Positions 18,912 to 28,664 of a stretch of 64,000 bases of DNA are shown here, piece after piece. The notes below the pieces were generated by a model. The model had not been told where the DNA came from. It worked only from the letters and a program-made list of their open reading frames with translations, and searched no databases. How positions within the stretch are numbered: position 1 is the stretch's first letter; each line of letters opens with the position of its first letter. Location of the stretch: contig NZ_JAJNRQ010000002.1 in assembly GCF_021083645.1 (NCBI RefSeq), positions 310,001-374,000 of the forward strand. The letters run 5' to 3'. This DNA is from Schaalia sp. lx-260. Lineage in GTDB: Bacteria; Actinomycetota; Actinomycetes; Actinomycetales; Actinomycetaceae. The position numbers were made by a program, and so were the translations under genes.

Positions 18912-19191
18912 GCTGGGATTCTAATGCCACAAAGGGCAGAATGTATCCTTCTTTTTCCTGCGGGTGATAACTGCCACTGCCTCCTCCGTATTTTTCATAT
19001 GATGAATTGCCTATACCTTCTTGTTATTTTTCTGCTTTTCCCCTTCTTTGCACATACTTTTCTTGGGTCGCTGCGTATTTCATCGACAGAATTCACAGCG
19101 CTATCCCCATGCAACGCATTCAATTCAGCTAACAGTTAAACTAGAGGTGGCGTATGTAACTAATAATCGATTGTCCACACAAGGGGTTTAC
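18912..19191. other. Divergent promoter region dxs / S9 peptidase
   Basis: About 280 bp without a gene. It contains TTGTCCACA (19171-19179), a DnaA-box-like site 12 bases before the peptidase ATG. Confidence 0.4.
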
Positions 19192-21195
19192 ATGTCCCAG
19201 GTAACCGCACACTATGGCGAATGGTCTTCACCCATTACTGGCGATTCTTTTGTCGCGCGCAGCGTTTCATTGTCGCAAGTGCGTGTTGATGGCCCTGACA
19301 CATACTGGGTGGAAGGACACCCGCTGGCGGATGGTCGCAATACTTTGCTCCGTCGTAATCGTTTGGGGCATACCAGTGAAGTCTTACCTTTGATTGATGG
19401 GGTGCGCTTACCTGATGTGCGTACTCGTGTCCATGAGTATGGTGGACGAGCCTATGCAGTTCATGAAGGCCTCATTGTGTTTTCAGATGGATATGATGGT
19501 CGTTTATATCGTTTTGACCGTTCTGATGCTCGTGCACGTGTTATTCCTTTGACGCCCCTTGAAGATGTCCGTTATGGCGATATTGAATTAGCTGTTGATC
19601 GCGGCTTACTTTATGCCGTGCGTGAAGATCACCGCTTAGAAGGTGAACCATCAAACTCGTTGGTTGCTATTCCTTTAGATGGTTCTGCAGCACGCGATGG
19701 ATCGCATATTATTCCTGTGTACTGTGATGCTGATTTCGTGATGGCTCCGACTTTATCGCCTGATAATTCAAAACTTGCTTGGCTGACATGGAATCACCCA
19801 GATATGCCGTGGACACATAGCGTGCTCCACGTAGCATCTTTAGATTTTGAAGGCCGAATTACTACCTCAGTTATCCTTGTTGATCAACCTGATGTGTGCG
19901 TATATGAGCCTCGTTGGACTTTAAATGGTGATCTTATCCATGTTGATGATTCAACAGGATGGGCAAATCTGTATCGAACTGAAGGATTCACTTGGTTTGA
20001 GGACGAGGACGTACATGCATGGACAACTCGTTTACGTACGCGCCCTTTGCACCCAGGCCCTCAAGCATTCTCACATCCGCACTGGCAGTTAGGGCTTCAT
20101 ACATTCGATAATTTCGATAATGACCTGCTCATTTGCTCGTGGGCGGAAGACGTCACATGGCATATTGGAACTGTTCGTTTGGATAATGGTTTGCTTGAAG
20201 AATGGTCAACCGGGTGGTGGCCTATCGGCAATGTGGCTTCCGCTGATGGGCGCGTTGTTTTCCTTGCTGATTCAGCAACACACGCACCGGCTATTATCGA
20301 AGTGAAGGATGGAAAAACACAGGTTCTTCGCCCCTCATCTGATGCGGAAGTGGAAGCAGAGTATGTTTCTTTAGCCCAAGCAATCTCTTGGTCAACGCGT
20401 GATGGCGAACGGGCACATGGTTTCTTTTACCCGCCTGCAAATCCGAATTTTGCTGCGCCAGAGGGCGAGCTTCCTCCTTTGGTCGTTAATGTTCATGGTG
20501 GGCCTACCACATCATGTCGTCCTGGCTTGAAAGTGCCTTTCCAGTTCTGGACAAGTCGTGGTTTCGCTGTTTTGGATGTGAATTATCGAGGCTCCACAGG
20601 CTTTGGCCGTAACTACCGTGAACGCTTGAACGGGAACTGGGGTGTGATGGATGTTCATGACTGTGTGGACGGCGCACTTTACTTGGCTGAACGCGGCCTT
20701 ATTGATCGTAAACGTATGGCTATTCGCGGGGGTTCTGCCGGTGGTTTCACAACGCTTGCTGCCCTGACAACTACTGATGTTTTTTCGGCAGGGTGTTCAT
20801 TCTATGGAGTGGGTGACTTACGGGCTTTAGCTGATGAAACTCATAAATTTGAGTCCCGTTATGCTTTCCTCTTGCTGGGGACTGATGATATGTCTTCACC
20901 GATATGGGAGGAACGATCTCCCTTATTCCATACAGATCGTATGAGCGCTCCCCTCTTGCTTTTGCAAGGTGAGGATGACAAAGTGGTTCCCCCAAGCCAA
21001 GCTACACAGATGCATGAGGCTCTCAATACTGCACATCATCCTTCGGTTCTCAAAATTTTCGCAGGTGAAGGACATGGTTTCCGTCGCGGGGAAAATATTA
21101 AAGACGCTTGGGAAACCGAATTAGGTTTCTACGGTAGAGTGTGGGGATTGCAACCGCAGGGTACTGCTGACGTTGAGGTTCCTTATCTGTCATAA
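19192..21195 (+). CDS. S9 family (prolyl oligopeptidase-type) serine peptidase
   Basis: A 667-residue cytoplasmic-looking peptidase: an N-terminal beta-propeller-like region to about residue 400, then an alpha/beta hydrolase domain. The nucleophile motif GGSAGG places Ser515; the acid is in LLLLQGEDDKVVPP and the His in FAGEGHGFRRGEN. VVNVHGGPTTSC marks the oxyanion region. It most resembles acyl-aminoacyl peptidase or dipeptidyl-peptidase-like S9C enzymes; the substrate is unknown. The start at 19192 has AAGGGG upstream, and the longer frame begins in the intergenic region. Confidence 0.88.
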   Translation: MSQVTAHYGEWSSPITGDSFVARSVSLSQVRVDGPDTYWVEGHPLADGRNTLLRRNRLGHTSEVLPLIDGVRLPDVRTRVHEYGGRAYAVHEGLIVFSDGYDGRLYRFDRSDARARVIPLTPLEDVRYGDIELAVDRGLLYAVREDHRLEGEPSNSLVAIPLDGSAARDGSHIIPVYCDADFVMAPTLSPDNSKLAWLTWNHPDMPWTHSVLHVASLDFEGRITTSVILVDQPDVCVYEPRWTLNGDLIHVDDSTGWANLYRTEGFTWFEDEDVHAWTTRLRTRPLHPGPQAFSHPHWQLGLHTFDNFDNDLLICSWAEDVTWHIGTVRLDNGLLEEWSTGWWPIGNVASADGRVVFLADSATHAPAIIEVKDGKTQVLRPSSDAEVEAEYVSLAQAISWSTRDGERAHGFFYPPANPNFAAPEGELPPLVVNVHGGPTTSCRPGLKVPFQFWTSRGFAVLDVNYRGSTGFGRNYRERLNGNWGVMDVHDCVDGALYLAERGLIDRKRMAIRGGSAGGFTTLAALTTTDVFSAGCSFYGVGDLRALADETHKFESRYAFLLLGTDDMSSPIWEERSPLFHTDRMSAPLLLLQGEDDKVVPPSQATQMHEALNTAHHPSVLKIFAGEGHGFRRGENIKDAWETELGFYGRVWGLQPQGTADVEVPYLS

Positions 21196-21217
21196 GATGG
21201 GGCATGTAAGCAAAAAC

Positions 21218-21256
21218 CGATGAGGGAAAGGGTTGTTACTTCCCTCATCGTTGTTA
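21218..21256 (+). terminator. Terminator after the S9 peptidase gene
   Basis: CGATGAGGGAA (21218-21228) pairs with TTCCCTCATCG (21240-21250), followed by TTGTTA. Confidence 0.75.
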
Positions 21257-21270
21257 CACCATTCGTCAGC

Positions 21271-21408
21271 ACTGATACCGGCTAGCATCTGATACCCGTG
21301 GGAGAAACTAGACAGGAACTGACACGGGCGAGACTCAACCTCAGCACCCGGTATCAGTGGGGGTAGGACAGCTCATTCGCTTATTGATTCCCACCCCCAC
21401 TTTTATTT
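21271..21408 (+). ncRNA. Candidate structured small RNA with its own terminator
   Basis: The segment has nested pairings on the plus strand. ACTGATACCGG (21271-21281) pairs with CCGGTATCAGT (21348-21358) and encloses CCCGTG (21295-21300) with CACGGG (21323-21328). A second CTGATACC (21289-21296) could replace the first in pairing with GGTATCAG. A 9-bp stem, AGTGGGGGT (21356-21364) with ACCCCCACT (21393-21401), then precedes TTTTATTT, a good terminator. It lies after an independent terminator and is antisense to nothing downstream, since acn converges. I do not recognise a known RNA family and could not define a promoter. Confidence 0.45.
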
Positions 21409-21414
21409 CGTGTC

Positions 21415-24102
21415 CTACTTGTCCTGCACTAGTTGACGCAAGACATACTGCAAGATACCGCCATTACGGTAGTAGTCGGCTTCACCGGGTGTATCGATAC
21501 GGACAAGCGCTTCAAATTCGATGGGTTCACGCCCCTTGGCTTGTGCTAGAACGTGAACGGTTCGTGGTGTTATTCCTTCGTTGAGTGTTTCAATACCTGT
21601 GATGTCAAAGACTTCATCACCGATAAGCCCTAGCGAATCACGTGTTTCTCCTTCGGGGAATTGTAAGGGCAATACACCCATACCGATAAGGTTTGAACGG
21701 TGGATACGTTCAAAACTCTCAGTAATGACTGCTCGTACTCCTAAAAGGGATGTGCCTTTAGCTGCCCAGTCACGTGATGAGCCTGAACCATATTCTTTTC
21801 CACCAAGGACAACAAGTGGAATATCTGCTTTTTTATATCGTTGAGCTGCTTCATATACGGATACGACAGGGGCCTTCGGATCAGTAAAATCACGTGTAAA
21901 ACCACCTTCTGTCCCGGGGGCTACTTCATTTCGGATACGAATATTCGCAAAGGTGCCGCGTATCATGACTTCGTGGTTACCACGTCGAGAACCATATGAG
22001 TTAAAGTCGCTTCGCTGCACACCTTGAGCCAGCAAGTATTGGCCTGCTGGGGTTTCTGGGGCAAAAGATCCCGCTGGTGAAATGTGATCTGTTGTCACGG
22101 AGTCCCCGAGTTTCAGGAGTACGCGTGCACCGTGTATGTCATTGACTGGTTCAGGAGTTAATCCCATACCAGCAAAATAAGGGGGTTTACGAATATATGT
22201 TGAAGATTCTTGCCAGTCAAAAGTGTTGCCCTCGGGTGTTTCTAGGCTGGTCCAGCGTTCGTCTCCGTGAAAAACATCAGCATATGATGCGGTGAACATT
22301 TCCCTGTCGATTGCGTAATCAATGGTTTCTTGTACTTCTTCAGGGGTTGGCCAAATATCTCGTAGGTACACATCAACGCCTTTGGGGTCTTTTCCCAGAG
22401 CTTGTGTTTCAAAGTCAAAGTTCATCGTTCCGGCTAGGGCGTAAGCGATAACCAGAGGAGGCGAAGCCAAGTAATTCATTTTAATGTCAGGGTTAATGCG
22501 GCCCTCAAAGTTTCGGTTACCTGAGAGAACAGATACTACTGCGAGGTCGTTTTCGTTCACTGCTTGTGATATTGCAGGGGGTAACGGTCCCGAGTTTCCA
22601 ATGCAGGTGGCGCATCCGTATCCGACGAGGTTAAAACCTAAGGCATTGAGGTATTTCCATAGGTCTGCTTTCGTGTAGTAATCCGTGACTACTTTTGAAC
22701 CAGGGGCCATGGATGTTTTCACCCAAGGTTTCGATGTTAAACCTCGTTCGACGGCTTTACGGGCAAGTAAGCCTGCTGCCAGCATGACGGAAGGATTTGA
22801 TGTATTTGTACATGAGGTAATGGAAGCGATGGCGACATCTCCGTGGTTGATTCGTGTGCGTGTGCCGTCTTCAAGGATCACAGGTACGTCATCACACGAT
22901 CCCCCGGGTACGTATGTTGGCAGGGTACGATTGAATGATTCTTTTGCCAAAGAAAGTTCGATCCGGTCTTGTGGACGTTTGGGACCAGCGATTGAGGGAA
23001 CAACTTGCGAGAGGTCAAGTTCAAGATATTCGGAGTATTTTGCTTCACGGGAAGGGTCATGCCATAGGCCTTGTGCTTGCGTGTAGGCTTTCACTAAGGC
23101 AATAGATTCTTCACTTCGTCCTGTAAGTCGCAGGTATTCAAGCGTTTTTTCATCAATGGGGAAGATAGCTGCGGTTGAGCCAAATTCTGGGCTCATATTT
23201 CCGATTGTTGCGCGGTTGGCTAGTGGAACAGCGCTCACACCTTCTCCGTAGAATTCAACGAATTTTCCAACAACTCCGTGTTGACGCAGCATATGTGTAA
23301 TTGTGAGGACAACATCGGTTGCGGTGGCACCTGCGGGTATGGTTCCAGTGAGTTTGAAGCCAACAACACGAGGGATGAGCATTGATACTGGTTGTCCAAG
23401 CATTGCAGCTTCTGCTTCAATGCCGCCGACTCCCCACCCAAGGATGCCTAGGCCGTTAACCATTGTGGTGTGTGAGTCTGTGCCAACGCATGTATCCGGA
23501 TATGCCACGATTGTTCCATCGGATTCTTCGCGTGTGAAAACTGTGCGTGCGAGGTGCTCAATATTGACTTGGTGAACGATGCCTGTTCCTGGTGGTACGA
23601 CTCGGAAGTTATCGAAGGCTCCTTGTCCCCAACGGAGGAATTGGTAGCGTTCCGCGTTACGTTCGTATTCGCGTTCTACGTTGCGTTCGTATGCGTTTGA
23701 GCATCCGTATACGTCGATTTGTACAGAGTGGTCGATCACCATTTCTGCTGGGGCGAGTGGGTTGATGCGAGTGGGATCGCCTCCAAGGTCGGCAACGGCT
23801 TCTCGCATAGTTGCAAGGTCAACGACGCAGGGTACTCCTGTGAAGTCTTGCATGACGACACGTGCGGGGGTGAATTGGATTTCTGTGTTGGGCGTTGCTT
23901 CTGGTGACCATGATGCTAGGGCACGTATGTGTTCCGCTGTCACATTTGCGCCGTCTTCTGTGCGTAAGAGATTTTCTGTGAGGATTTTTAGACAGTATGG
24001 GAGCGTATCTGCACCGGGCACAGCGTCGAGGCGGTAGATTACATAGTCACGCTCATTGACGGTTAGTGTTGAACGTGCATTGAATGTGTTCGTAGCTGGC
24101 AT
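21415..24102 (-). CDS. acn: Aconitate hydratase A
   Basis: An 895-residue aconitase of the AcnA/IRP1 type, interconverting citrate and isocitrate in the TCA cycle. Cluster cysteines are visible in [12 protein letters not shown] and [14 protein letters not shown]. The IRP-like order is kept, with a C-terminal swivel domain containing [11 protein letters not shown] and the [21 protein letters not shown] motif. The start at 24102 (MPATNTF) is chosen over an upstream frame extension because GAGGAGG lies five bases before it. A perfect 18-bp palindrome in the upstream region suggests repressor control. Confidence 0.97.
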   Translation of the reverse strand: MPATNTFNARSTLTVNERDYVIYRLDAVPGADTLPYCLKILTENLLRTEDGANVTAEHIRALASWSPEATPNTEIQFTPARVVMQDFTGVPCVVDLATMREAVADLGGDPTRINPLAPAEMVIDHSVQIDVYGCSNAYERNVEREYERNAERYQFLRWGQGAFDNFRVVPPGTGIVHQVNIEHLARTVFTREESDGTIVAYPDTCVGTDSHTTMVNGLGILGWGVGGIEAEAAMLGQPVSMLIPRVVGFKLTGTIPAGATATDVVLTITHMLRQHGVVGKFVEFYGEGVSAVPLANRATIGNMSPEFGSTAAIFPIDEKTLEYLRLTGRSEESIALVKAYTQAQGLWHDPSREAKYSEYLELDLSQVVPSIAGPKRPQDRIELSLAKESFNRTLPTYVPGGSCDDVPVILEDGTRTRINHGDVAIASITSCTNTSNPSVMLAAGLLARKAVERGLTSKPWVKTSMAPGSKVVTDYYTKADLWKYLNALGFNLVGYGCATCIGNSGPLPPAISQAVNENDLAVVSVLSGNRNFEGRINPDIKMNYLASPPLVIAYALAGTMNFDFETQALGKDPKGVDVYLRDIWPTPEEVQETIDYAIDREMFTASYADVFHGDERWTSLETPEGNTFDWQESSTYIRKPPYFAGMGLTPEPVNDIHGARVLLKLGDSVTTDHISPAGSFAPETPAGQYLLAQGVQRSDFNSYGSRRGNHEVMIRGTFANIRIRNEVAPGTEGGFTRDFTDPKAPVVSVYEAAQRYKKADIPLVVLGGKEYGSGSSRDWAAKGTSLLGVRAVITESFERIHRSNLIGMGVLPLQFPEGETRDSLGLIGDEVFDITGIETLNEGITPRTVHVLAQAKGREPIEFEALVRIDTPGEADYYRNGGILQYVLRQLVQDK

Positions 24103-24144
24103 GGTGGCCTCCTCTATGCGGCATCGTGGTTTTCCTACCACATA

Positions 24145-24162
24145 TATCTTGATATCAAGATA
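24145..24162 (-). promoter_or_regulatory. Perfect 18-bp palindromic operator candidate upstream of acn
   Basis: TATCTTGATATCAAGATA is fully self-complementary and begins 43 bases before the acn start, in the region where the promoter must lie. Its TCTTGA/TCAAGA arms look like operators of MarR-family repressors; TamR controls aconitase in Streptomyces. No regulator gene is adjacent, so the protein that binds is unknown. Confidence 0.65.
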
Positions 24163-24532
24163 ACCGGAGGGAAAGCAATATGCAACATCAGATAAAAAAT
24201 CATCAAAAATACAGATCAGAGCATATTTGAAATCCCTACACCTACACTTGAGGATAACAGGCAACTATTAATTACGTAATACTCATGATACGGATTACCT
24301 ATCCCTCAGCTATCTTCGCACATGCCCCACGACATAACAGATAGACAAAACTGCGTACAAACCCGGCACAGAAAATAATGCCGCACACTACAGAAAAGAG
24401 CATGGTAAAAATCCATAGCATCTACACCCATCTTTCTATATGCAACCGCTTCCCTACAGGGCCATTCAAAGAGGGCGTAATACTCAAGAAAAGAGATACT
24501 TTGACGCAGTAATTTTTATACACCGCAATCAT
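24163..24532. other. AT-rich intergenic region upstream of acn
   Basis: About 370 bp with no gene. It should contain upstream acn promoter elements on the minus strand. No convincing RNA or terminator for acn or the next gene was seen. Confidence 0.4.
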
Positions 24533-25975
24533 TTAGGCCTTTTTCATCACACACACCGTCTCAACATGATGCGTATGAGGGAATAGATCCCATGCGCCAA
24601 AAGAAGTCACCGAATACCCGCATTCAGCTAAAGCAGCCATGTCACGTGCCCCCGCAGCCGGATCGCACGAAACCAACACCACCCGGTGAGCACCTGAAGC
24701 ACCAATCGCATGGCAAATATCGCGTCCCGCACCTGCGCGTGGCGGATCTAAAACAATGACATCTGGACGTTTCTGCGGGAGCTTCCCACAAAGCTCCTGA
24801 ACTGCAAAAACATCGACACTACCCACCCACGTCTGCACACGACCAGTAGGCGCACAATTCCTTTCCGCATCAGCAACCGCATATTCGTCACCTTCAACGC
24901 TCAAAATTCGAGCAGGAGGACGCTCACAACTCGCCAAAGCGTAAGAAAATAAACCCGCCCCTGAATAAAGTTCAAGAACACTTTCACCGCCATTTAAAGC
25001 TGCGCCCTGACACACAGCAGAAGCTAAAACATCAGCCCCTTCACGGTGAGTTTGCCAAAAACCTTCAGGTCGCACTCGATAATTCAAAACATGAGGAATG
25101 TCATCGCTAAAAGCCACCGGCTGGCTCATTCCAGCAGAAAAACCTGAACCACGCAGAACTTCTGGACTGCGCAAATGCACGTTCCATCTTAATGAAGAAA
25201 AATGTGCTTTATTCCCCTCACAGTCATAAACTCCACGTGGAGTAACCACAGCAATATCGCCACCGGTTGAGGCCACAACACGAATACGATCCCCTGGCTG
25301 CCACGCCCCAGCCCAACGCTTAGCTGGAGATGCAAAAAGCCCAAGATCGGAAATAGCTTCCACAGCTAAAGGCATATTCGACAACGGATACACCGCGCGA
25401 CCGCGATGTTCTGTCATACCAAGCGCACCCGAAGAATCCGCAACTAATTCAATGCGTGTACGACGGCCAAGTAACGGATCATCTTCACCCCAGTCACCGG
25501 GAGCCGCGTAAACCGTATAACCACCAACCGCTTCTACAGCTTCAGCAAGAGCAATCCCCGCTATACGTCGAATCTGGCCGCGGATCACCTGTTCTTTCCA
25601 TTGTCGTTGAGCAGGTACACGCACATGAGCAAGTTCACCGCCGCCAACACCTCCACGGCTAGCTTCAGGCCACACCGAAGAAACACGATCCGGACTTGCT
25701 TCAATTACCTCAACCGTATCAGCCCACGCTAAACGAGAGCGGGTACGTGTAATAACAGCCCGCACATATTCACCAGGTAAAGCATGACGTACAAAAATAA
25801 CTCTGCCATCCGTATCACGTGCAACACAGGCTCCACCATGAGCTGGCTCTGCGACACGTAAAGTCACATATTGAGGGCCGGAAAGCTCAGCTTTTGCATG
25901 ATTTCTCACGGGTTTCTTACGTGTATGAGGGCGAGGTACCCCTTGATGTTGTGCCATTACTTTGCCTTTACTCAT
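24533..25975 (-). CDS. Class I SAM-dependent RNA methyltransferase (TrmA/RlmCD family)
   Basis: A 480-residue RNA uridine C5 methyltransferase. The first 40 residues are basic; a TRAM-like beta domain follows (VTLRVAEPAHGGACVAR, VRHALPGEYVRAVI). The catalytic domain has LELYSGAGLFSYALA for SAM binding, VLDPPRAGAGRD, and VLVSCDPAA with the nucleophilic Cys. No CxxCxxC iron-sulfur site stands out in the N-terminal region. Whether it targets tRNA U54 or 23S rRNA cannot be told. It corresponds in position to Rv2689c next to the KimA-like gene. MAQHQG at 25957 is an alternative start. Confidence 0.88.
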   Translation of the reverse strand: MSKGKVMAQHQGVPRPHTRKKPVRNHAKAELSGPQYVTLRVAEPAHGGACVARDTDGRVIFVRHALPGEYVRAVITRTRSRLAWADTVEVIEASPDRVSSVWPEASRGGVGGGELAHVRVPAQRQWKEQVIRGQIRRIAGIALAEAVEAVGGYTVYAAPGDWGEDDPLLGRRTRIELVADSSGALGMTEHRGRAVYPLSNMPLAVEAISDLGLFASPAKRWAGAWQPGDRIRVVASTGGDIAVVTPRGVYDCEGNKAHFSSLRWNVHLRSPEVLRGSGFSAGMSQPVAFSDDIPHVLNYRVRPEGFWQTHREGADVLASAVCQGAALNGGESVLELYSGAGLFSYALASCERPPARILSVEGDEYAVADAERNCAPTGRVQTWVGSVDVFAVQELCGKLPQKRPDVIVLDPPRAGAGRDICHAIGASGAHRVVLVSCDPAAGARDMAALAECGYSVTSFGAWDLFPHTHHVETVCVMKKA

Positions 25976-26002
25976 ATGCTGCTACAGCAGCATCTTGATC
26001 TT

Positions 26003-27955
26003 TTAGTTTGCGCGTTTCCACGGCACAAGCGTTAATACAGTATCGGGTATATCCATCACTGCTAAGCGAAGCGCACGAGTAATACGACGATGAAGAATAC
26101 TTTCCCACCAATATTTTCCAATCACTTGAGGAAAATACACTGACAGCACTTCGTGCGGATACTGCTCACGTACTAAACGAATGTGGTCGCTCAGAAGTGC
26201 AACCATATCACGCTTAGAGGTGTATAAAATCGTCAAAGGAACCGGTAAACCAAGCTCACGCCACTGTTCACGCACAAGATCCTCCGCTGTAGCAGAAACA
26301 GCAAGGGCAACAGCTTCCACCGTGACCGCTCCAGAAGCTCGGGCCACCGCAAGAGCACGCATATGCGGCTTATCCCACTTCGAAATCAAAACAACAGCAC
26401 GCACACGGTTAGGAACACGACAAGCCTCATCCCATTGATTAACATTCACTTCATACTCCAATTTCGTGTGGTAATGACGATAGGCTGCGTATATCGCGTA
26501 AAGGAAAACCACCATTGCTAAAGTTACCCACGCGCCTTGTATAAATTCTGTCGCAAGGATGACAACAAAAACAATCGATGTCAGTATAAAACCCACAATA
26601 TTGAGGGATCGTGAACGCAATGTCTGCTTCCGAGCTCCGCCTGTTTGACGTTCACGTAGCTGCGTATTCCAGTAACGAATCATTGCCAGTTGTGAGACCG
26701 TGAGAATAATAAAAGCCGCAACCGCGTACAGATGAATAAGCGTCGCAAGATTTGCCTGTGTCATAACGACAACAACACCTGCCACGCAGATCAGAAGCAT
26801 CCACGCATAGGCACCAGAAAAACGACTATAGCGATGGTGCCAGTAAATAGGCATACACCCTTGAAGTGCTAATACAGACACTTGAGATGTCACCGTGTGA
26901 AACACCATACGTGCCGCTAAAAAAAGAATCGATATCGTAGCAATCACCACAATGAAAGTCCCCAGTGTTTGCGGGCCAAAAACTCTATGAGCAACCTGCA
27001 TAATCACAGGAATACGTGCCTTTTGGCTCACTGCTTCACTCAGCGGATAGGTTCCAGACGATTCGACAGTAAGAGGTGAAATAAGGCGATCACCATATTG
27101 TGATACACACACAAGAGCGATAAGTAAAAGCCCCGCACATGCCGCGATCTTACTTAATGAACGTGCCGCTCGAACAGATTGAGGACGAGGGAACCTATAC
27201 ACGTCATAGGAGAAAGTCTCCGCGCCTGTCATCACCGTACACCCTAAAGAAAAGGCACGTAAAAGCAGGATATAACCGGCAAGTCCCACACTAACAGGAG
27301 CCTCATGAATTTGAGGAGGAACAGCAACAAAGACCCCTTCCCCAGAAGCTGTCAACAGTTGAATACACCCTGTAATCAGCAAAATCACGATAATCGTCAC
27401 AAAAAAATATGTGGGGATTGCCCATAAAGCACGCATTCGGTGCCTTTGACGTGCGTGTATCGCGGCCAATACGCATAGCATCGCACACGCAACATAAACA
27501 TGTTTACCCGCAAGAAATGGGAAAAGTGAAACAAAATATTGCGCAGCCGACGCAACCGAAACAGACACTGTTAAAACACAGTCAATAATGACAGCCGCTG
27601 CCACCAATATCCCCCACGAAGGACCAATATTCGTGTAGGTGACCTCATATTCACCACCTCGCGGGTAGGCGTACATACTATGGCGATATGACATCACTAC
27701 AAGTGTGAAAACTAGGGCCACGCATACCGCTACTCCCACAGAATGTGAGAGAGAAAATACGCCACCACCTGTGAGGGTCATTAAAATTTGATCGGGAGCA
27801 TAGGCCAATGAGGACAAAATTCCCGCACCACATGCCGCAGCAGCAACACGCTGAAAAGGTATGTGCCTCTTACTTTCCTCCTCTGTGAAATGCCTATGAG
27901 AAGTAAAAGGCCATAAGGCTACGGCACGTTTCATATTGGCAACAAAATGCAACAC
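26003..27955 (-). CDS. APC-superfamily permease, KimA-like (probable potassium importer)
   Basis: About 650 residues: roughly 12 hydrophobic segments to about residue 490, then a soluble C-terminal domain of about 150. It resembles Bacillus KimA (YdaO): GILSSLAYAPDQIL compares with KimA ALSSVAYGTEQIL, and SYRHSMYAYPRGG with SYRQIIYAYPQGG. Near the C-terminus, YFPQVIGKYWWESILH compares with LFPQFITKKRWHTILH (KimA sequence from memory). KimA imports K+ and is inhibited by c-di-AMP. It is divergent from two RCK genes, which supports a potassium role. Start: GTG at 27955, with TAGGCT seven bases upstream and no Shine-Dalgarno; ATG at 27934 is an alternative. Confidence 0.82.
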   Translation of the reverse strand: MLHFVANMKRAVALWPFTSHRHFTEEESKRHIPFQRVAAAACGAGILSSLAYAPDQILMTLTGGGVFSLSHSVGVAVCVALVFTLVVMSYRHSMYAYPRGGEYEVTYTNIGPSWGILVAAAVIIDCVLTVSVSVASAAQYFVSLFPFLAGKHVYVACAMLCVLAAIHARQRHRMRALWAIPTYFFVTIIVILLITGCIQLLTASGEGVFVAVPPQIHEAPVSVGLAGYILLLRAFSLGCTVMTGAETFSYDVYRFPRPQSVRAARSLSKIAACAGLLLIALVCVSQYGDRLISPLTVESSGTYPLSEAVSQKARIPVIMQVAHRVFGPQTLGTFIVVIATISILFLAARMVFHTVTSQVSVLALQGCMPIYWHHRYSRFSGAYAWMLLICVAGVVVVMTQANLATLIHLYAVAAFIILTVSQLAMIRYWNTQLRERQTGGARKQTLRSRSLNIVGFILTSIVFVVILATEFIQGAWVTLAMVVFLYAIYAAYRHYHTKLEYEVNVNQWDEACRVPNRVRAVVLISKWDKPHMRALAVARASGAVTVEAVALAVSATAEDLVREQWRELGLPVPLTILYTSKRDMVALLSDHIRLVREQYPHEVLSVYFPQVIGKYWWESILHRRITRALRLAVMDIPDTVLTLVPWKRAN

Positions 27956-27962
27956 GGAGTCC

Positions 27963-27968
27963 AGCCTA
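27963..27968 (-). promoter_or_regulatory. Candidate -10 element (leaderless) of the KimA-like gene
   Basis: TAGGCT on the minus strand, seven bases before GTG at 27955. The same hexamer and spacing occur before the DUF3097 gene. Confidence 0.35.
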
Positions 27969-27995
27969 ACGCGAAAAAAGGAGTAGGTTTAATCT

Positions 27996-28661
27996 GTGCA
28001 CTTTGTAATCATGGGATGTGGGCGTGTTGGCGCCCTACTTGCGACCACTCTTGACGCTCAAGGACATTCCGTCGCTGTTATTGATTCTGAGCCAAAAGCC
28101 TTTGCTCGCTTGCCTCAAGATTTCTCTGGCCGTAGGGTCACGGGCCTTGGAATGGACCGTGGAGCACTACGACAAGCAGGTATTAAAGACGCGTACGCTT
28201 TCGCTGCCGTCTCAAACGGTGATAATTCAAATATCATCGCCGCACGTGTCGCACGTGAAACTTTCCATGTGGAACGTGTGGTCGCGCGTATCTACGATCC
28301 TACACGCGCCCTCGTGTATGAGCGTTTAGGTATTCCAACAGTTGCTACGGTGCAACGTACCACCGAGTCTGTTCTGCGGCGTTTACTCCCCCCCTCAGCA
28401 GCTGTCACATGGACTCATCCCACTGGCATGGTTTCACTGGTAACAGCTACTCCCATCACCTTGTGGTGCGGTGTGCCTTTTTCTGTCGTTGAGGACCTCA
28501 CAGGGGAACGTATTGCTTTTGTTTCGCGTCTAGGCTCTGTGATGCCTGCTCGTCCTGACATGGTTATTCAAGAATTCGATCAATTATATTTCGCTGTTGA
28601 AGGCCAAGATGCCTCGCCTTTACGCTCAATACTTACTCGCGCACCGCAGCTGGAGGTTTAA
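27996..28661 (+). CDS. ceoB: RCK potassium-regulatory protein (TrkA/CeoB-like)
   Basis: A 221-residue cytoplasmic RCK protein. The Rossmann nucleotide site is MGCGRVGALLATTLDAQGHSVAVIDSEP, followed by the TrkA-N pattern VTGLGMDRGALRQAGIKDA. A TrkA-C-like part follows from about residue 140. Such proteins bind NAD(H) or ATP and gate K+ transporters. Start is GTG, with AAGGAG upstream. ceoC begins 3 nt after its stop. No TrkH/KtrB membrane subunit is in the window; the divergent KimA-like permease may be the partner. Confidence 0.9.
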   Translation: MHFVIMGCGRVGALLATTLDAQGHSVAVIDSEPKAFARLPQDFSGRRVTGLGMDRGALRQAGIKDAYAFAAVSNGDNSNIIAARVARETFHVERVVARIYDPTRALVYERLGIPTVATVQRTTESVLRRLLPPSAAVTWTHPTGMVSLVTATPITLWCGVPFSVVEDLTGERIAFVSRLGSVMPARPDMVIQEFDQLYFAVEGQDASPLRSILTRAPQLEV

Positions 28662-28664
28662 CTC

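Noticed and set aside
22685-23086. Open frame of 133 codons on the plus strand
   Set aside because: It lies wholly opposite the aconitase coding region, has no ribosome site and no family resemblance.
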